From Flaccisagitta enflata (lineage: Eukaryota; Chaetognatha; Sagittoidea; Aphragmophora): DNA of 64,000 bases. Location: contig OZ231128.1 in assembly GCA_965153355.1 (NCBI GenBank), positions 15,004,001-15,068,000 of the forward strand, read 5' to 3'. Shown one piece after another: positions 1 to 9,640 of this stretch. The notes beneath the pieces are model-generated. The model did no database searches, was not told the origin of the DNA, and saw only the letters and a program-made list of their open reading frames with translations. Position 1 is the stretch's first letter; each line of letters opens with the position of its first letter. Position numbers and translations under genes: made by a program.

Positions 1-212
1 GAGAGTGAGAGGGGGAGGGAGAGTGAGAGGGGGAGGGAGAGTGAGAGGGGGAGGGAGAGCGAGAGGGGGAGGGTGAGAGGAAGGGAGGGAGCGAGGGAGA
101 GAGAGGGAGAGAGGGAGGGAGAGAGGGAGGAAGGAAGGGAGAGAGGGAGGGAGAGAGGGAGGGAGCACGGGAGGGAGACAGAGAGAGAGAGGGTGAGAGT
201 CACACAGACACA

Positions 213-292
<80 letters not shown>
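1..292. repeat. Purine (GA/GGGA)n tract followed by (CA)n microsatellite
   Basis: About 200 bases of GAGAGGGAGG-type purine repeat pass directly into about 90 bases of CA dinucleotide repeat. The apparent Arg/Glu/Gly and Thr/His reading frames across it are repeat translation, not a gene. Confidence 0.95.
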
Positions 293-293
<1 letters not shown>

Positions 294-400
294 CAAAACA
301 GCCTTTACGATTTTTTTCCGGTCGGCGAGAGCCGCCTTTACTGGTAATGATGTCATCGTCATTCATTAGTCAATGTTATTCCAATAATCATTTTCAGTCG

Positions 401-465
401 CAGGCACCCGACTCTAAACATTGTTATGTCGGTCCGTCGGTCGGTCCGTTGGTCGGTCCATCTTG
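401..465 (+). repeat. Divergent fragment of the palindrome-ended dispersed repeat (family A)
   Basis: It begins with a decayed version of the AGTCGCGTGCACGCGACT palindrome, followed by the GGTCGGTCCGTTGGTC tract typical of the family. See the entry at 15160. Confidence 0.6.
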
Positions 466-599
466 AATATTGAAATAGACTTCCTTTGTCTTTTTCCAAG
501 TGTTGTAGGTCATTGCTTAGTATGGAAGTGTGAAAAACCTTTGTACTGTAGTTTTTGTAGTGGGCTTTTTGAGTGCGTCCTCGCACTTCTATAAGAGGT

Positions 600-840
600 C
601 ATGTCCGTTGGTCGGTTGGTTGGTCGGTTGGTTGGTCGGTCGGTCGGTCGGTCACGCAAACGTTTGAAATGCGCAAAACGGCTGATTCTGACGTATTTCT
701 TCATTCCTATCACCTTTCATGCCTCACCACATTAATATTCATTCATTCATTCATTCATTCATTCATTCATTCATTCATTCATTCATTCATTCATTCATTC
801 ATTCATCAAAAAGGTTCATTTACAAAATCTTAATCAAGCG
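600..840 (+). repeat. Dispersed repeat with internal (ATTC)n microsatellite, copy 1
   Basis: A GGTTGGTCGGT tract leads into GGTCACGCAAACGTTTGAAA, a unique stretch with TTTCTTCATTCC, then about 75 bases of (ATTC)n and a tail ending near AATCTTAATCAAGCGA. The same order of blocks recurs at 56620-56890, so this is a family with a built-in microsatellite rather than a chance run. Confidence 0.7.
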
Positions 841-1064
841 AGGCGCACTTATTTGCCTTCACTTGGCCTTGTTTAGGTGCATTCTCCTTTCTCTACAGTA
901 GGATCTGATCGCAGGTTATTAGATTTTCGGTTGGTCGGTCTGTAATGAGAGAATTTTCTCTCAAGATGATTATCGAGGTTTTATCCCACATTCCAGATTT
1001 CCCCTCCCATAAAACATCATATATTCAGAGGCCACATGATTGGACATCTCTCGTTCTTGTTTTT

Positions 1065-1157
1065 AGTCGCGTGCACGCGACTCTACACTTTGCCGTGTCG
1101 GTCGGTAGGTCGATCGGTAGGTCGGTCGGTCGGTCCGTCACATTTTTGAAATTATGA
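1065..1157 (+). repeat. Family A dispersed repeat, palindrome end plus GGTCGGTAGG tract
   Basis: It starts with the perfect 18-bp palindrome AGTCGCGTGCACGCGACT at 1065-1082, continues CTCTACACTTTGCCGTGTCGG and runs into the GGTCGGT tract. The 1158-1640 stretch that follows (GGTACTTTAGGGTACTTT-type, 10-11 bp period) may be its internal repeat. Confidence 0.75.
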
Positions 1158-1815
1158 CTTTTTAAGGTTTTCTAAGGTAATATAAGGTACTCTAGGATAT
1201 TTTAGGGTACTTTAGGGTACTTTAGGGTACTTAAAATATTCTAGGTACTTAAGGTACTTTAGGGTACTTTCAGGTATTTTTGGGTACTTATAGGTACTTT
1301 TGATGATTTTTGATTAATTTTGGGTACTTTAGGGTACTTTAGGGTACTTTAGGGTACTTAAGTTATTCTAGGTACTTAAGGTACTTTAGGGTACTTTCAG
1401 GTATTTTTGAGTACTTATAGGTGCTTTTGATGATATTTGATTAATTTTGGGTATTTTGGGGTATTTTTAGGTATATATGGGTATTTTTGGGTATTTCGAG
1501 GTATTTTTGGATATTTTAAAGTATTTTTGTGTAATTTTGTGTATTTTTGAGCATTTTTGGGTATTTTTGACACAAGAAATGGTTTCATTAGATATTTTTA
1601 GGTATTTTTTGGTATTTTTTTAATGTATTGATGTATTGATATTCTAAAAACATTTTGGGACATTATTGAACATTGCGGAACATTTTGGAGCATTGTGGAA
1701 CATTTTGGAGCATTATGGAACATTGTGGAACATTTTGGAACATTGTGGAGCATTGTGGAAATTGCGTTGTGGAAATTGCGTTGTGGAAATTGTGTTGTGG
1801 AAATTGCGTTGTGGA
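1158..1815. repeat. Two degenerate short tandem repeats
   Basis: 1158-1640 is made of TTTAGGGTAC/TTTTGGGTAT units of about 10-11 bases. 1650-1815 is made of units like ACATTTTGGA and ACATTGTGGA, also about 10-11 bases. No credible gene lies here. Confidence 0.85.
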
Positions 1816-1861
1816 ATGTAAGATAGGAAAGAAAGGAGGGAGGAAGGAAGAAAGGAAACAG

Positions 1862-2235
1862 CAGTATGTATGTATGTATGTATGTAAGTATGTAAGTATG
1901 TAAGTATGTAAGGAAGTAAGTAAGTATGTAAGTATGTAAGTAAGTATGTAAGTATGTGAGTAAGTATGTAAGTATGTAAGTAAGTATGTATGTAAGTATG
2001 TAAGTATGTAAGTATGTAGTATGTATGTGAGTATGTAAGTAAATATGTAAGTATGTATGTATGTAAGTATGTATGTGTATGTATTATGTAAGGTATGTAC
2101 ATATATAAGTATGTAAGTGTGTAAGTAAGTATGTAGTATGTTATGTAGTATGTTATTATGTAAGTATGTAAGTATGTATGTATGTGTATGTATGATGTGT
2201 TGGCATGTAAGCATGTACATGTAAGTATGTGTATC
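1862..2235. repeat. (GTAT/AAGT)n tetranucleotide repeat
   Basis: Roughly 370 bases of GTATGTAAGTAT repeats. A similar array occurs at 7803-8010. The His/Thr/Tyr-rich frames across it are repeat translation. Confidence 0.95.
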
Positions 2236-2792
2236 CAGTTGGACGTCTCCTCCTGCTTGGATTATTTTTCGATCGATTTTTTTTTTCCTCTCTCTCTCCG
2301 TTTTAACGGAGCCAAAGCCAACGAAGATACTGGTGAACGTAAATGAAACAAACTCGTAGCTCAAGTCAAGCAAACTCTTTGAAAGGAAAACTCTGTTTAC
2401 GCTTCAAATCACAACTAAAACCCAGTATGGGGAGTGAATAACACAAACAAATGAAGCAGGCAGCATACTAATATGCGAAATACAAAATGAATAATGAAAT
2501 AATTGAATGACAAAATGAACTGGACCCGTCAAATACCTTGCGCCCTGGGCTTCGACGCGATCGCCTCTGGCTAGGCTTGTGGGACACCTATCCACCCTCA
2601 ATCCTACGTTGGCTTGCGCCAAAGCGGACCGTATTACGATATTGATTTTGACCTGGGACGCATCTGGACGTAATTGAGTGGCTATACATCTTGGTGATGG
2701 AGGTCTTCACAGAAACAAAGGTGAGATACAGCCTGCTGTTAACTTTTTTGCTTACTCCCCCTGACATGTGATTTCATCCTCGGTTTTTCCGA

Positions 2793-5700
2793 TTGTTCTT
2801 AATGTCTCTCACTAACATGCAGACTTCTCATGATTTCTCTGATATATATAATGATCACACAAAAAATCTCACTAATATCCTTCAAATAGACGATGATGAA
2901 AATGATAATGAAATACTGACTAATCTACCTGATTGTCAATACCTAACAGAAACAGAATTTGTAAATTCTCTTACTACGGAGCAATTGTCTGATCAGAAAA
3001 GCATGAAAATACTATCGCTTAATATTGCAAATATTCTTTCTAAATTAAGAAATTTCAAAATCTTCATTCAAAATCTATCTAATGAATCTAATAAACCCAA
3101 TATTATTGCTGTTACAGAGACTCATCTTAATGACAATCAAAATCATGGCTACTCTAATCTTGAACTTCAAAACCTTTTACCAGGTTATAAATTCTTCTTC
3201 ACAAACAGGAAGTCAAAAAAAGGTGGAGGGGTTGGCATTTTTGTTGACACCAGGTTTGCGACCGATGCTAAAGTCGAGTTTGCAGAGATATTCACTGATG
3301 AAATTTTTGAAGGGTTAACATTGCGCATACCAAATGTTACTTTTGAAAACACAAAGAAAGACCTAGTAATACTGACACTCTATCGACAACCTGGCAATGC
3401 TAACTTGGACAAATTCCTTGAATCTATTCAAAAATGGCTGACACAGTATGATAAAAGAACTAACGAAATCCTTATCACAGGAGATATGAATCTAGATCTC
3501 CTTAAGTTTGAGACACATTCACCAACGTCAGACTATCTAGATGTAATGATGTCCCATTCTCTACTACCTATGATATGTAGACCTACCAGAATCAAACACT
3601 CTAGTGCAACCTTAATTGATCATATATTCTACAAGTCTAACGTTATGAGGACGGGCATTTTAACATGTGAAATAGCAGGCTCACATGGATTTACGGATCA
3701 TTACCCTGTGTTCTGCATTATAGGTATTAATGTTGATAAAGGAAGACCTAAAAAAACGGTACACAAAAAGTATTTTACAACTGAAGGACATCAAAAAAGA
3801 CGTGAAGCTCTAAGGAAACATAACTGGGATGAATTTTTTGCTGAAAATGACCCAGACACAGCCTATGAAGTATTCCAGAACAAATATTGTACCCTTTACA
3901 ATGATAATCTTACTTCAAAAACTTTTGAGGTTAAATGGGATCACTATCCGAGGGAACCATGGATGACAACAGATATTATAAGGAAAATAAAAAGAAGAGA
4001 CCGACTCTCAAAACTACCTGGAAGGCGAGATGACTACAAACTTGTACGAAATGACATTGTGAGCAGCTGTCGTAAAGCTGAAAGTGACTACTACAGAAAG
4101 AAAGTATCAGAAAATTGGAATAATATAAAAGAGCAATGGAACATTCTACGGAAGGTAATGGGACAAGTCAATGATAAATCTGGCTTCCCATCTGCTTTTA
4201 AACACAATGACAACTGGATGACAGACAAACAACAAATTTCAAATAACATGAATGCATATTACTCTGCAGTTGGGCCAGACACAAACAAGAGTGTTGGTAA
4301 CTCAAAAAAAGACCCATTGTATTTCTTAGCAAAAAATAAACAAAGAGTATCTGAACAATTAATGACATGTCATTTCACTAAGCAGGATGTACTAAACGCT
4401 TGTCGACTTCTTCATCCAAAAACGAGTTGCGATGCATATGGACTATCTCAAAAGATTATTCTTGGTGATATGGATATACTCGCTCCCATGTTCGTCCACC
4501 TGATCAACTGCTCTCTATCATCTGGTAAGTGTCCTGATATGAGTAAGATAGCAAGAGTTATTCCAGTGTACAAGAACAAAGGAGAAAAGCACCTTTTCAC
4601 TAATTACAGGCCAATCTCTTTGCTCCCAATTTTCTCTAAAATTATTGAAAAACTTGTTTACAATAAGATATTTCATTTTCTGGTGCGGTATGAGATACTT
4701 TTCAAATCTCAGTATGGGTTTAGGAAGGGGCACAATACCACCCATGCCACTCTTGATTTTCTCAAAACTATAGATTCTGCAATGAAAGATAATGAAGTCG
4801 CAATGGGAGTTTTCTGTGACCTTTCAAAAGCCTTTGATACCCTTGACCATGAAATTCTACTTCTGAAACTTGATCATTATGGCATAAGAGGAAAATGGTT
4901 ATCCTGGATAAGATCATACCTCACCAATAGGCAACAATTTGTTGATATGGATGGTATTAGAAGCTCTTTTTCCCCAATATTATTTGGAGTACCACAAGGA
5001 AGCATCCTAGGCCCACTTCTGTTTTTGATCTACATAAATGACTTACCAGCAGCTCTAGAGAAAGTAATCCCTGTTATGTTTGCTGATGATACCAATCTTG
5101 TGATAAGAGGTAGCAATATCTCTGAATTAGTTACAACCCTAAATTCAGAATTGGATAGTCTTAGTGACTACTTCAAAGCAAATAAGCTGAAACTTAATGT
5201 TGACAAAACTAAACTTGTTTGTTTTAGGAAAAAAGGATATGACCTGTCTGAGGGTATTCCTGATGTAATCCTCGATGGCTCAATCTTAGAACTTGAAAAA
5301 GATACAACATTTCTAGGAATAACTCTAGATGAGCATCTTACATGGGAAAATCACTGCAACAAAGTAGCTAACAAAATGGCCAAAAACACAGGTGTGCTAA
5401 ATCGGGTAAAAAAAACTCTCCCAACAAGTTCACTGCTCACTATCTATAACTCTCTCATCTTCTCACACTTATGTTACGGACTTGAAGTCTGGGGAGCAAC
5501 ATTTGAAAAAAACCTTAAAAGAATAAAAGGTATCCAAAAAAGGGCAATCAGAATAATATCTAAATCACATTGGCTTGCACATAGTGAACCTCGCATGAAA
5601 AAACTTAAACTACTTAAGCTACCTGAGCAGCACAGACATCAATGTCTTAGCCTCATGTATAATATGACCAAAGGCATTGGGCCCAAAATCTATGACTATC

Positions 5701-5972
5701 AGCAGCGCCTCTATTCAGATAACACTAACCACAACCTAAGATCAGTGAGCAATCACCCTAATAATATCAAACTGCAGCCTCTCTCCTCCATTGGTAACAA
5801 ACGTTCTTTTCCTTGCCTTGCACCATCCTTTTGGAACAACCTCCCAGATAATCTTAAACAAATAGACACAAGGAAACGCTTTAAAAATGAGACCAAAGAG
5901 TATCTGCTTAGAAACTACTCTCAAACTTGTGTCTGCACTAATCCTCTTTGTACTGATAGAAAATTTCATTAA
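2793..5972 (+). CDS. LINE ORF2: APE-type endonuclease and reverse transcriptase
   Basis: This 1059-residue protein has no internal stop, so the copy is young or under selection. Residues about 70-310 are an exonuclease-endonuclease-phosphatase domain: the start LSLNIAN, the catalytic-type Glu in VTETHL (about 109), the GDMNLD block (about 230) and TDHYPVF near 301. Reverse transcriptase motifs follow: NYRPISLLP (about 604), QYGFRKGHNT, CDLSKAFDTLDHE (about 675), GVPQGSILGP (about 732) and the catalytic FADDTN (about 763). The thumb region has FLGITLDEHLTW and YGLEVWG. The protein would nick target DNA and copy its own RNA there. The motif style is that of the Jockey/CR1/L2 group; exact clade placement needs a tree. 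Codon use is AT-rich, like the integrase region at 49 kb and unlike SCAP. Confidence 0.95.
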   Translation: MFLMSLTNMQTSHDFSDIYNDHTKNLTNILQIDDDENDNEILTNLPDCQYLTETEFVNSLTTEQLSDQKSMKILSLNIANILSKLRNFKIFIQNLSNESNKPNIIAVTETHLNDNQNHGYSNLELQNLLPGYKFFFTNRKSKKGGGVGIFVDTRFATDAKVEFAEIFTDEIFEGLTLRIPNVTFENTKKDLVILTLYRQPGNANLDKFLESIQKWLTQYDKRTNEILITGDMNLDLLKFETHSPTSDYLDVMMSHSLLPMICRPTRIKHSSATLIDHIFYKSNVMRTGILTCEIAGSHGFTDHYPVFCIIGINVDKGRPKKTVHKKYFTTEGHQKRREALRKHNWDEFFAENDPDTAYEVFQNKYCTLYNDNLTSKTFEVKWDHYPREPWMTTDIIRKIKRRDRLSKLPGRRDDYKLVRNDIVSSCRKAESDYYRKKVSENWNNIKEQWNILRKVMGQVNDKSGFPSAFKHNDNWMTDKQQISNNMNAYYSAVGPDTNKSVGNSKKDPLYFLAKNKQRVSEQLMTCHFTKQDVLNACRLLHPKTSCDAYGLSQKIILGDMDILAPMFVHLINCSLSSGKCPDMSKIARVIPVYKNKGEKHLFTNYRPISLLPIFSKIIEKLVYNKIFHFLVRYEILFKSQYGFRKGHNTTHATLDFLKTIDSAMKDNEVAMGVFCDLSKAFDTLDHEILLLKLDHYGIRGKWLSWIRSYLTNRQQFVDMDGIRSSFSPILFGVPQGSILGPLLFLIYINDLPAALEKVIPVMFADDTNLVIRGSNISELVTTLNSELDSLSDYFKANKLKLNVDKTKLVCFRKKGYDLSEGIPDVILDGSILELEKDTTFLGITLDEHLTWENHCNKVANKMAKNTGVLNRVKKTLPTSSLLTIYNSLIFSHLCYGLEVWGATFEKNLKRIKGIQKRAIRIISKSHWLAHSEPRMKKLKLLKLPEQHRHQCLSLMYNMTKGIGPKIYDYQQRLYSDNTNHNLRSVSNHPNNIKLQPLSSIGNKRSFPCLAPSFWNNLPDNLKQIDTRKRFKNETKEYLLRNYSQTCVCTNPLCTDRKFH

Positions 5973-6319
5973 TTTTTCATTTCACCCCCTAATGACAAAT
6001 CTACCAATTGCATTCCCAACCATGTACAAAACTTGTTAAATGTCTCCTTACAAGTTCTCTGTCCGCTTATTTGTTTTCTCAATTTCATCCAAACAACAGC
6101 CTTTGAGTCCTAAAAATAAATCCTTCTAGTCCCTGTCAACCTAAAAAACTGAACAAGTTCATCTTAATTACATCAACTCTGCCCCTATATGCTTCAATTA
6201 TGACAATATCAAACCAAATAAATCCTCATTACAGGTTTTCTCCAAACATACCATGGGATAGGGTGGTTTTAATCCCTCTGATTTGAGACATTCTAAATTG
6301 CTGGAGAAGACCTTAAAAT

Positions 6320-6700
6320 CTTTTATCTTCTGCTTTGATGCTGGAATTTGCCAGTGTCGTTTACTTTACTTTTAATTAACTACCATGAATGACTAAACAA
6401 CAACAAGACTCCTGCTTAAGCACTGGGCCAAGCCAGTGTAGTACAATCTTATAACAACTACCACAAATGATTAAATGCCATCAAGACCTCTGCTAGAGCA
6501 CTGGGTTAAGCCAGTGTTGTATACTCTTACAACGAGCAACCATCAAAGATAAACTGCCAACAAGTCCTTTTCGCGATGCACTGGGCACAGCCAGTGTCGC
6601 TCTTTTGATCTAACTCACGACCACCAATTATTGACTGCTAATGAGTAATTTTGCTTTGGCACTGTATTAAGGCAGTGTCGTAAACCCTTTTAAACTCAGT
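6320..6700 (+). repeat. Five 80-bp repeats, four with a CACTGG/CCAGTG-type hairpin, in the LINE 3' region
   Basis: GCACTGGGCCAAGCCAGTGT-type hairpins sit at about 6421, 6499, 6579 and 6660, with a more decayed copy at about 6339. Spacing is 78-82 bases. Stems are CACTGG paired with CCAGTG around a 4-6 base loop. Some non-LTR reverse transcriptases recognise 3' stem-loops in their own RNA, so these may be template recognition structures. Confidence 0.8.
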
Positions 6701-7385
6701 CATCAATAAGTAATTGCCAATAATTCAATCTCCTTTTTCCTACATCATTAATCTTAACTCTAAAAAACTTTGTTTAGCTAATCAGTTTCATGATAAGTTT
6801 TTTATATCTTAGCTAATCAGTTCAATTATAATTCTTTTTTTAGAAACCTATTTTCAAGAAAAAAAAAAAAAAACGATTAGATTTTATAATTCTAAGTACA
6901 AACTGACTGACCATGCGTGGGTGCTTATTGGGGCACTCGTAAATTAAGTAACAACAATCTTTGGCTTGGGCGTGCATTTTGATAAATTAGAACCCTGAGT
7001 GACAATCACTTATTTAGCAGTGGATTTTTTGGCTGTAAAGGTCGTCTTGATAGAGTTGGTACCCATTCCCATTTCAGTCATCATGTAAATGCATGTACAC
7101 GTGGGTCCATGTCCCCAGGGTCCATTCCCCTTGGTCAATTCCCTAGATATTGAATAAAACTGAATGAAATTGTGATTGAAAGAAATTTGAAGGAATTTTA
7201 ATGGATGTTAATAACTACAAAAATCTATCTCATCTATGCACGCTCATGCCCTCTTGGTGGGGCATAGACTTGCTGGTCTCCTACAGTCTGCTTCATGCAA
7301 CTGTAGCAGTCTAGTCAGTCCTTACCCCCGTTTGTAACACCAAGACACTTTAAATAACCAAACTCTCCCCTTCCTCCTCCTAGAC

Positions 7386-7589
7386 TTGTTCTCCCAACAG
7401 CCTAGTTCATGTTCCAATGCAATCCACCATGATGATATCCAAGTCACGTGCGTCCTTTGTCTACAATTTGTATCAAGTCTGCGTTCAGGCTGTTGGGAGG
7501 TGGACGATGGGACGGAGGACTCGCCACAAGAAACTCAGATATCAACTCTCAATGTCTTAGTCAACAACCTTAACCAAACTATTTCTTAG
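7386..7589 (+). other. Possible exon or degraded LINE ORF1 fragment with a Cys/His cluster
   Basis: A 67-codon open stretch is preceded by a strong splice-acceptor-like tract (CCCCTTCCTCCTCCTAG, ending at about 7383). It contains CSNAIHHDD, VTCVLCLQF and SGCWEV, spaced like the zinc-binding residues of the PHD-type finger found in many LINE ORF1 proteins. The match is loose and no partner exon was found. It lies downstream of the LINE ORF, so it could be the remnant of a second element. Confidence 0.3.
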
Positions 7590-7802
7590 CTGGTTCACAT
7601 CGTCTCAAGCTTCCAACATTACATTTGGATTTTCTTGTTTTCTAATCATGCTGTAATTCGATTATTGCTTATTCCCATGATCTCATAACTGCTCTATGTA
7701 GGATTTTTGGCTTATTTGTGATCCATCCGGAAATATAATTGATGTCAATTGTTATCGTGTCGAGTAGATATCCGGAGAAATACATTTCATTTACTATTTC
7801 TC

Positions 7803-8010
7803 ATGTAAGTATGTGTATGTATGTATGTATGTATGTATTTATGTAAGTATGTAAGTATGTAAGTATGTAAGTATGTAAGTAAGTATGTAAATATGTATGT
7901 AAGTATGTAAATATGTAAGTATGTGAGAAGGTAAGTATGTAAGTATGTAAGAAAGTATGTATGTATGTATGTATGTATGTATGTATGTATGTATGTATGT
8001 ATGTATGTAC
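7803..8010. repeat. (GTAT/AAGT)n tetranucleotide repeat
   Basis: About 200 bases of GTATGTAAGTAT-type repeat, the same motif as 1862-2235. The flanking DNA from 7590 to 8500 shows no gene I can support. Confidence 0.95.
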
Positions 8011-8621
8011 GTATATAACAAAGGAACAGAGAAAGAAAAGTTGGGACTTTTCAAATCATGCCTAGATGCGAGGGATGCCTTATTAGCGGGTGCGCTCTAG
8101 TGAAGCTCTAATAATGGTTTTAGAATGATAACTTATGTGTGCACTGAAAACTATTGAAAAAATTAAAGCAACACGTTTGGATCACCTGGTATTTAACAAC
8201 TAATGACATCCAGAGCCTATAAAAAACACTAAAATCAAAGTAGGCATGTCCGCTTGTGAAAAATCCATGGTAAATTATTGATTACACATTTGTACTAGCA
8301 ATTAACACAGAATCACCCACTTTCTTACTACAAAATACGCAGGAGATAGGAAAAGTAACCAAATTTTGACTGTAATGTTAAATATAAAATTGATACAAAT
8401 GGTTAATACGCTGGCCTGGGTGACTTGGAAAGAGAAGGCTCAGCCAGAGGAGGAAAGACTCGACCAAATATAAGGATATAAGGACGGTAATCTGGTACAG
8501 AAAGAGAAATGACAAGAGATATTAAGAAGAAGAACCCAACCAATCTAGTCTTCCAGCCCTTTCTTCTGCCCCTCTGCTCCTCTTCCTCCTCTTCTTCGTC
8601 CCGCCTCGATCAACTACTTTC

Positions 8622-8800
8622 ATCATCTTCAACTACTGTCATCATCTTCAACTACTGTCATCATCTTCAACTACTGTCATCATCTTCAACTACTGTCATC
8701 ATCTTCAACTACTGTCATCATCTTCAACTACTATCATCATCTTCAACCACTGTCCTCATCTTCAACTACTGTCCTCATCTTCAACTACTGTCCTCAGCTT
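8622..8800. repeat. 19-bp tandem repeat, about nine copies
   Basis: The unit is CATCATCTTCAACTACTGT, nearly identical over the first copies and drifting towards TCCTCATCTTCAACTACTG. Because 19 is not a multiple of 3, the open frame across it reads as a 19-residue repeat and is not evidence of a protein. Confidence 0.9.
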
Positions 8801-8805
8801 CGACT

Positions 8806-9245
8806 ACAGTACGATGGGAGCAATAAGAGCAGTAGAAAGAGGGCCCTTTATATTCTCACTGTTTAAAGGAAGAACCTAAAGCTTTGGTTTTTCTGAAAGC
8901 TGATGGTCCAAGGTATTGAGTGAACACAAAATTCCAAACCAAGTGATTCATAACAAAACTGCCAATTGAAATCTTTACATTGCATGTGGTGCGATAGCTC
9001 TGTTGACAGAGTGATGAATTTGAGAAAATTGATGTGTCTCTCTTCAGTGTCACAGGTTCAAATCCCGAGTGGTGCTGCACTTTTTTCTTTTCAGTCAACA
9101 GTTGGAGCTAGAGGAATAAAACTATATTCACTCAAAGCTCTTGCTCATCAGCTTTCAGAAAAACCATAATTGTAGCTACTTCATTAGAATAGTTAAGCAG
9201 GAAATGACCCTCCATCTGAGGTTCTTATTGCTCCTATGGTACTGT
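8806..9245. mobile_element. Mariner-like MITE with long terminal inverted repeats (foldback I)
   Basis: The left end TACAGTACGATGGGAGCAAT is the inverse of the right end ATTGCTCCTATGGTACTGTA, giving a TA at each border as in Tc1/mariner insertions. A second matched block is GGTTTTTCTGAAAGCTGATG (about 8885) and its inverse at about 9148-9167. Arms are about 150 bases with indels. No transposase is encoded, so it would depend on one in trans. The centre holds a tRNA-like module. Confidence 0.8.
8985..9085 (+). ncRNA. tRNA-like (RNA polymerase III promoter) module
   Basis: TAGCTCTGTTG at 8995-9005 matches the internal A box and GGTTCAAATCC at 9055-9065 is a perfect B box, 50 bases further on, a spacing suited to polymerase III. 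A run of T follows near 9082. The acceptor and anticodon stems do not fold convincingly, so this is a tRNA-derived SINE head or tRNA pseudogene rather than a working tRNA. It sits in the middle of the inverted-repeat element. Confidence 0.6.
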
Positions 9246-9520
9246 ACAAAATTTTTGAAAAAAATTTTTGAAAATTTCTTTCATAATTTTTTTTAATTTT
9301 TTTTTTTTTTTTGAAAAATCTTTTAGAAAAATTTTTTATAATTTTTTTGAAAATTTTTTTTTTTTTATTTTTTTTTTGAAAAAAATTTTGAAAATTTTTT
9401 TTCTTAGATTTTTGTTGTCATTATCATTCATTGTTGTCAACATCATCCACTATTGTTATCATTATCAAGTTTTGTCATCATTAAAACAATACTGATTATT
9501 TTTTTTTTCTTTAAATTGCT
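9246..9520. repeat. Low-complexity A/T tract
   Basis: Runs of T with GAAAAATTTT blocks, then a short TCATTATCATTATTG-type tract. No gene is visible. Confidence 0.85.
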
Positions 9521-9640
9521 GTCTTGTCGTGTATCTCAACGAGTTGCGTTTACACAACGAGAAAGCTTCAAAAATTACAGTCCCCAGTCGGGGACTGTGA
9601 TTTTGAAGCTTTTTGGGTTATTGTACCCTCCAGCAACTAT

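Larger units (their letters stand above)
2236..7160 (+). mobile_element. LINE retrotransposon, near full-length (outer limits estimated)
   Basis: The core is the open endonuclease/reverse transcriptase ORF at 2793-5972. The 5' leader probably begins after the GTAT array near 2240. The 3' region includes 80-bp hairpin repeats at 6320-6700 and possibly runs to about 7160, where the sequence becomes rich in GAATGAAA-type motifs. No flanking target duplication could be assigned. The architecture fits the Jockey/CR1 superfamily of non-LTR elements, which insert by target-primed reverse transcription. No ORF1 was found upstream in the same element, so it is either 5' truncated or a single-ORF type. 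Confidence 0.8.

Noticed and set aside
1663-2373. 236-residue His/Thr/Tyr-rich minus-strand frame
   Set aside because: Translation of the GTAT/AAGT tetranucleotide repeat; no domain and no splice context.
8985-9085. A functional tRNA gene
   Set aside because: A and B boxes are good, but acceptor and anticodon stems do not pair and no plausible anticodon loop is formed.
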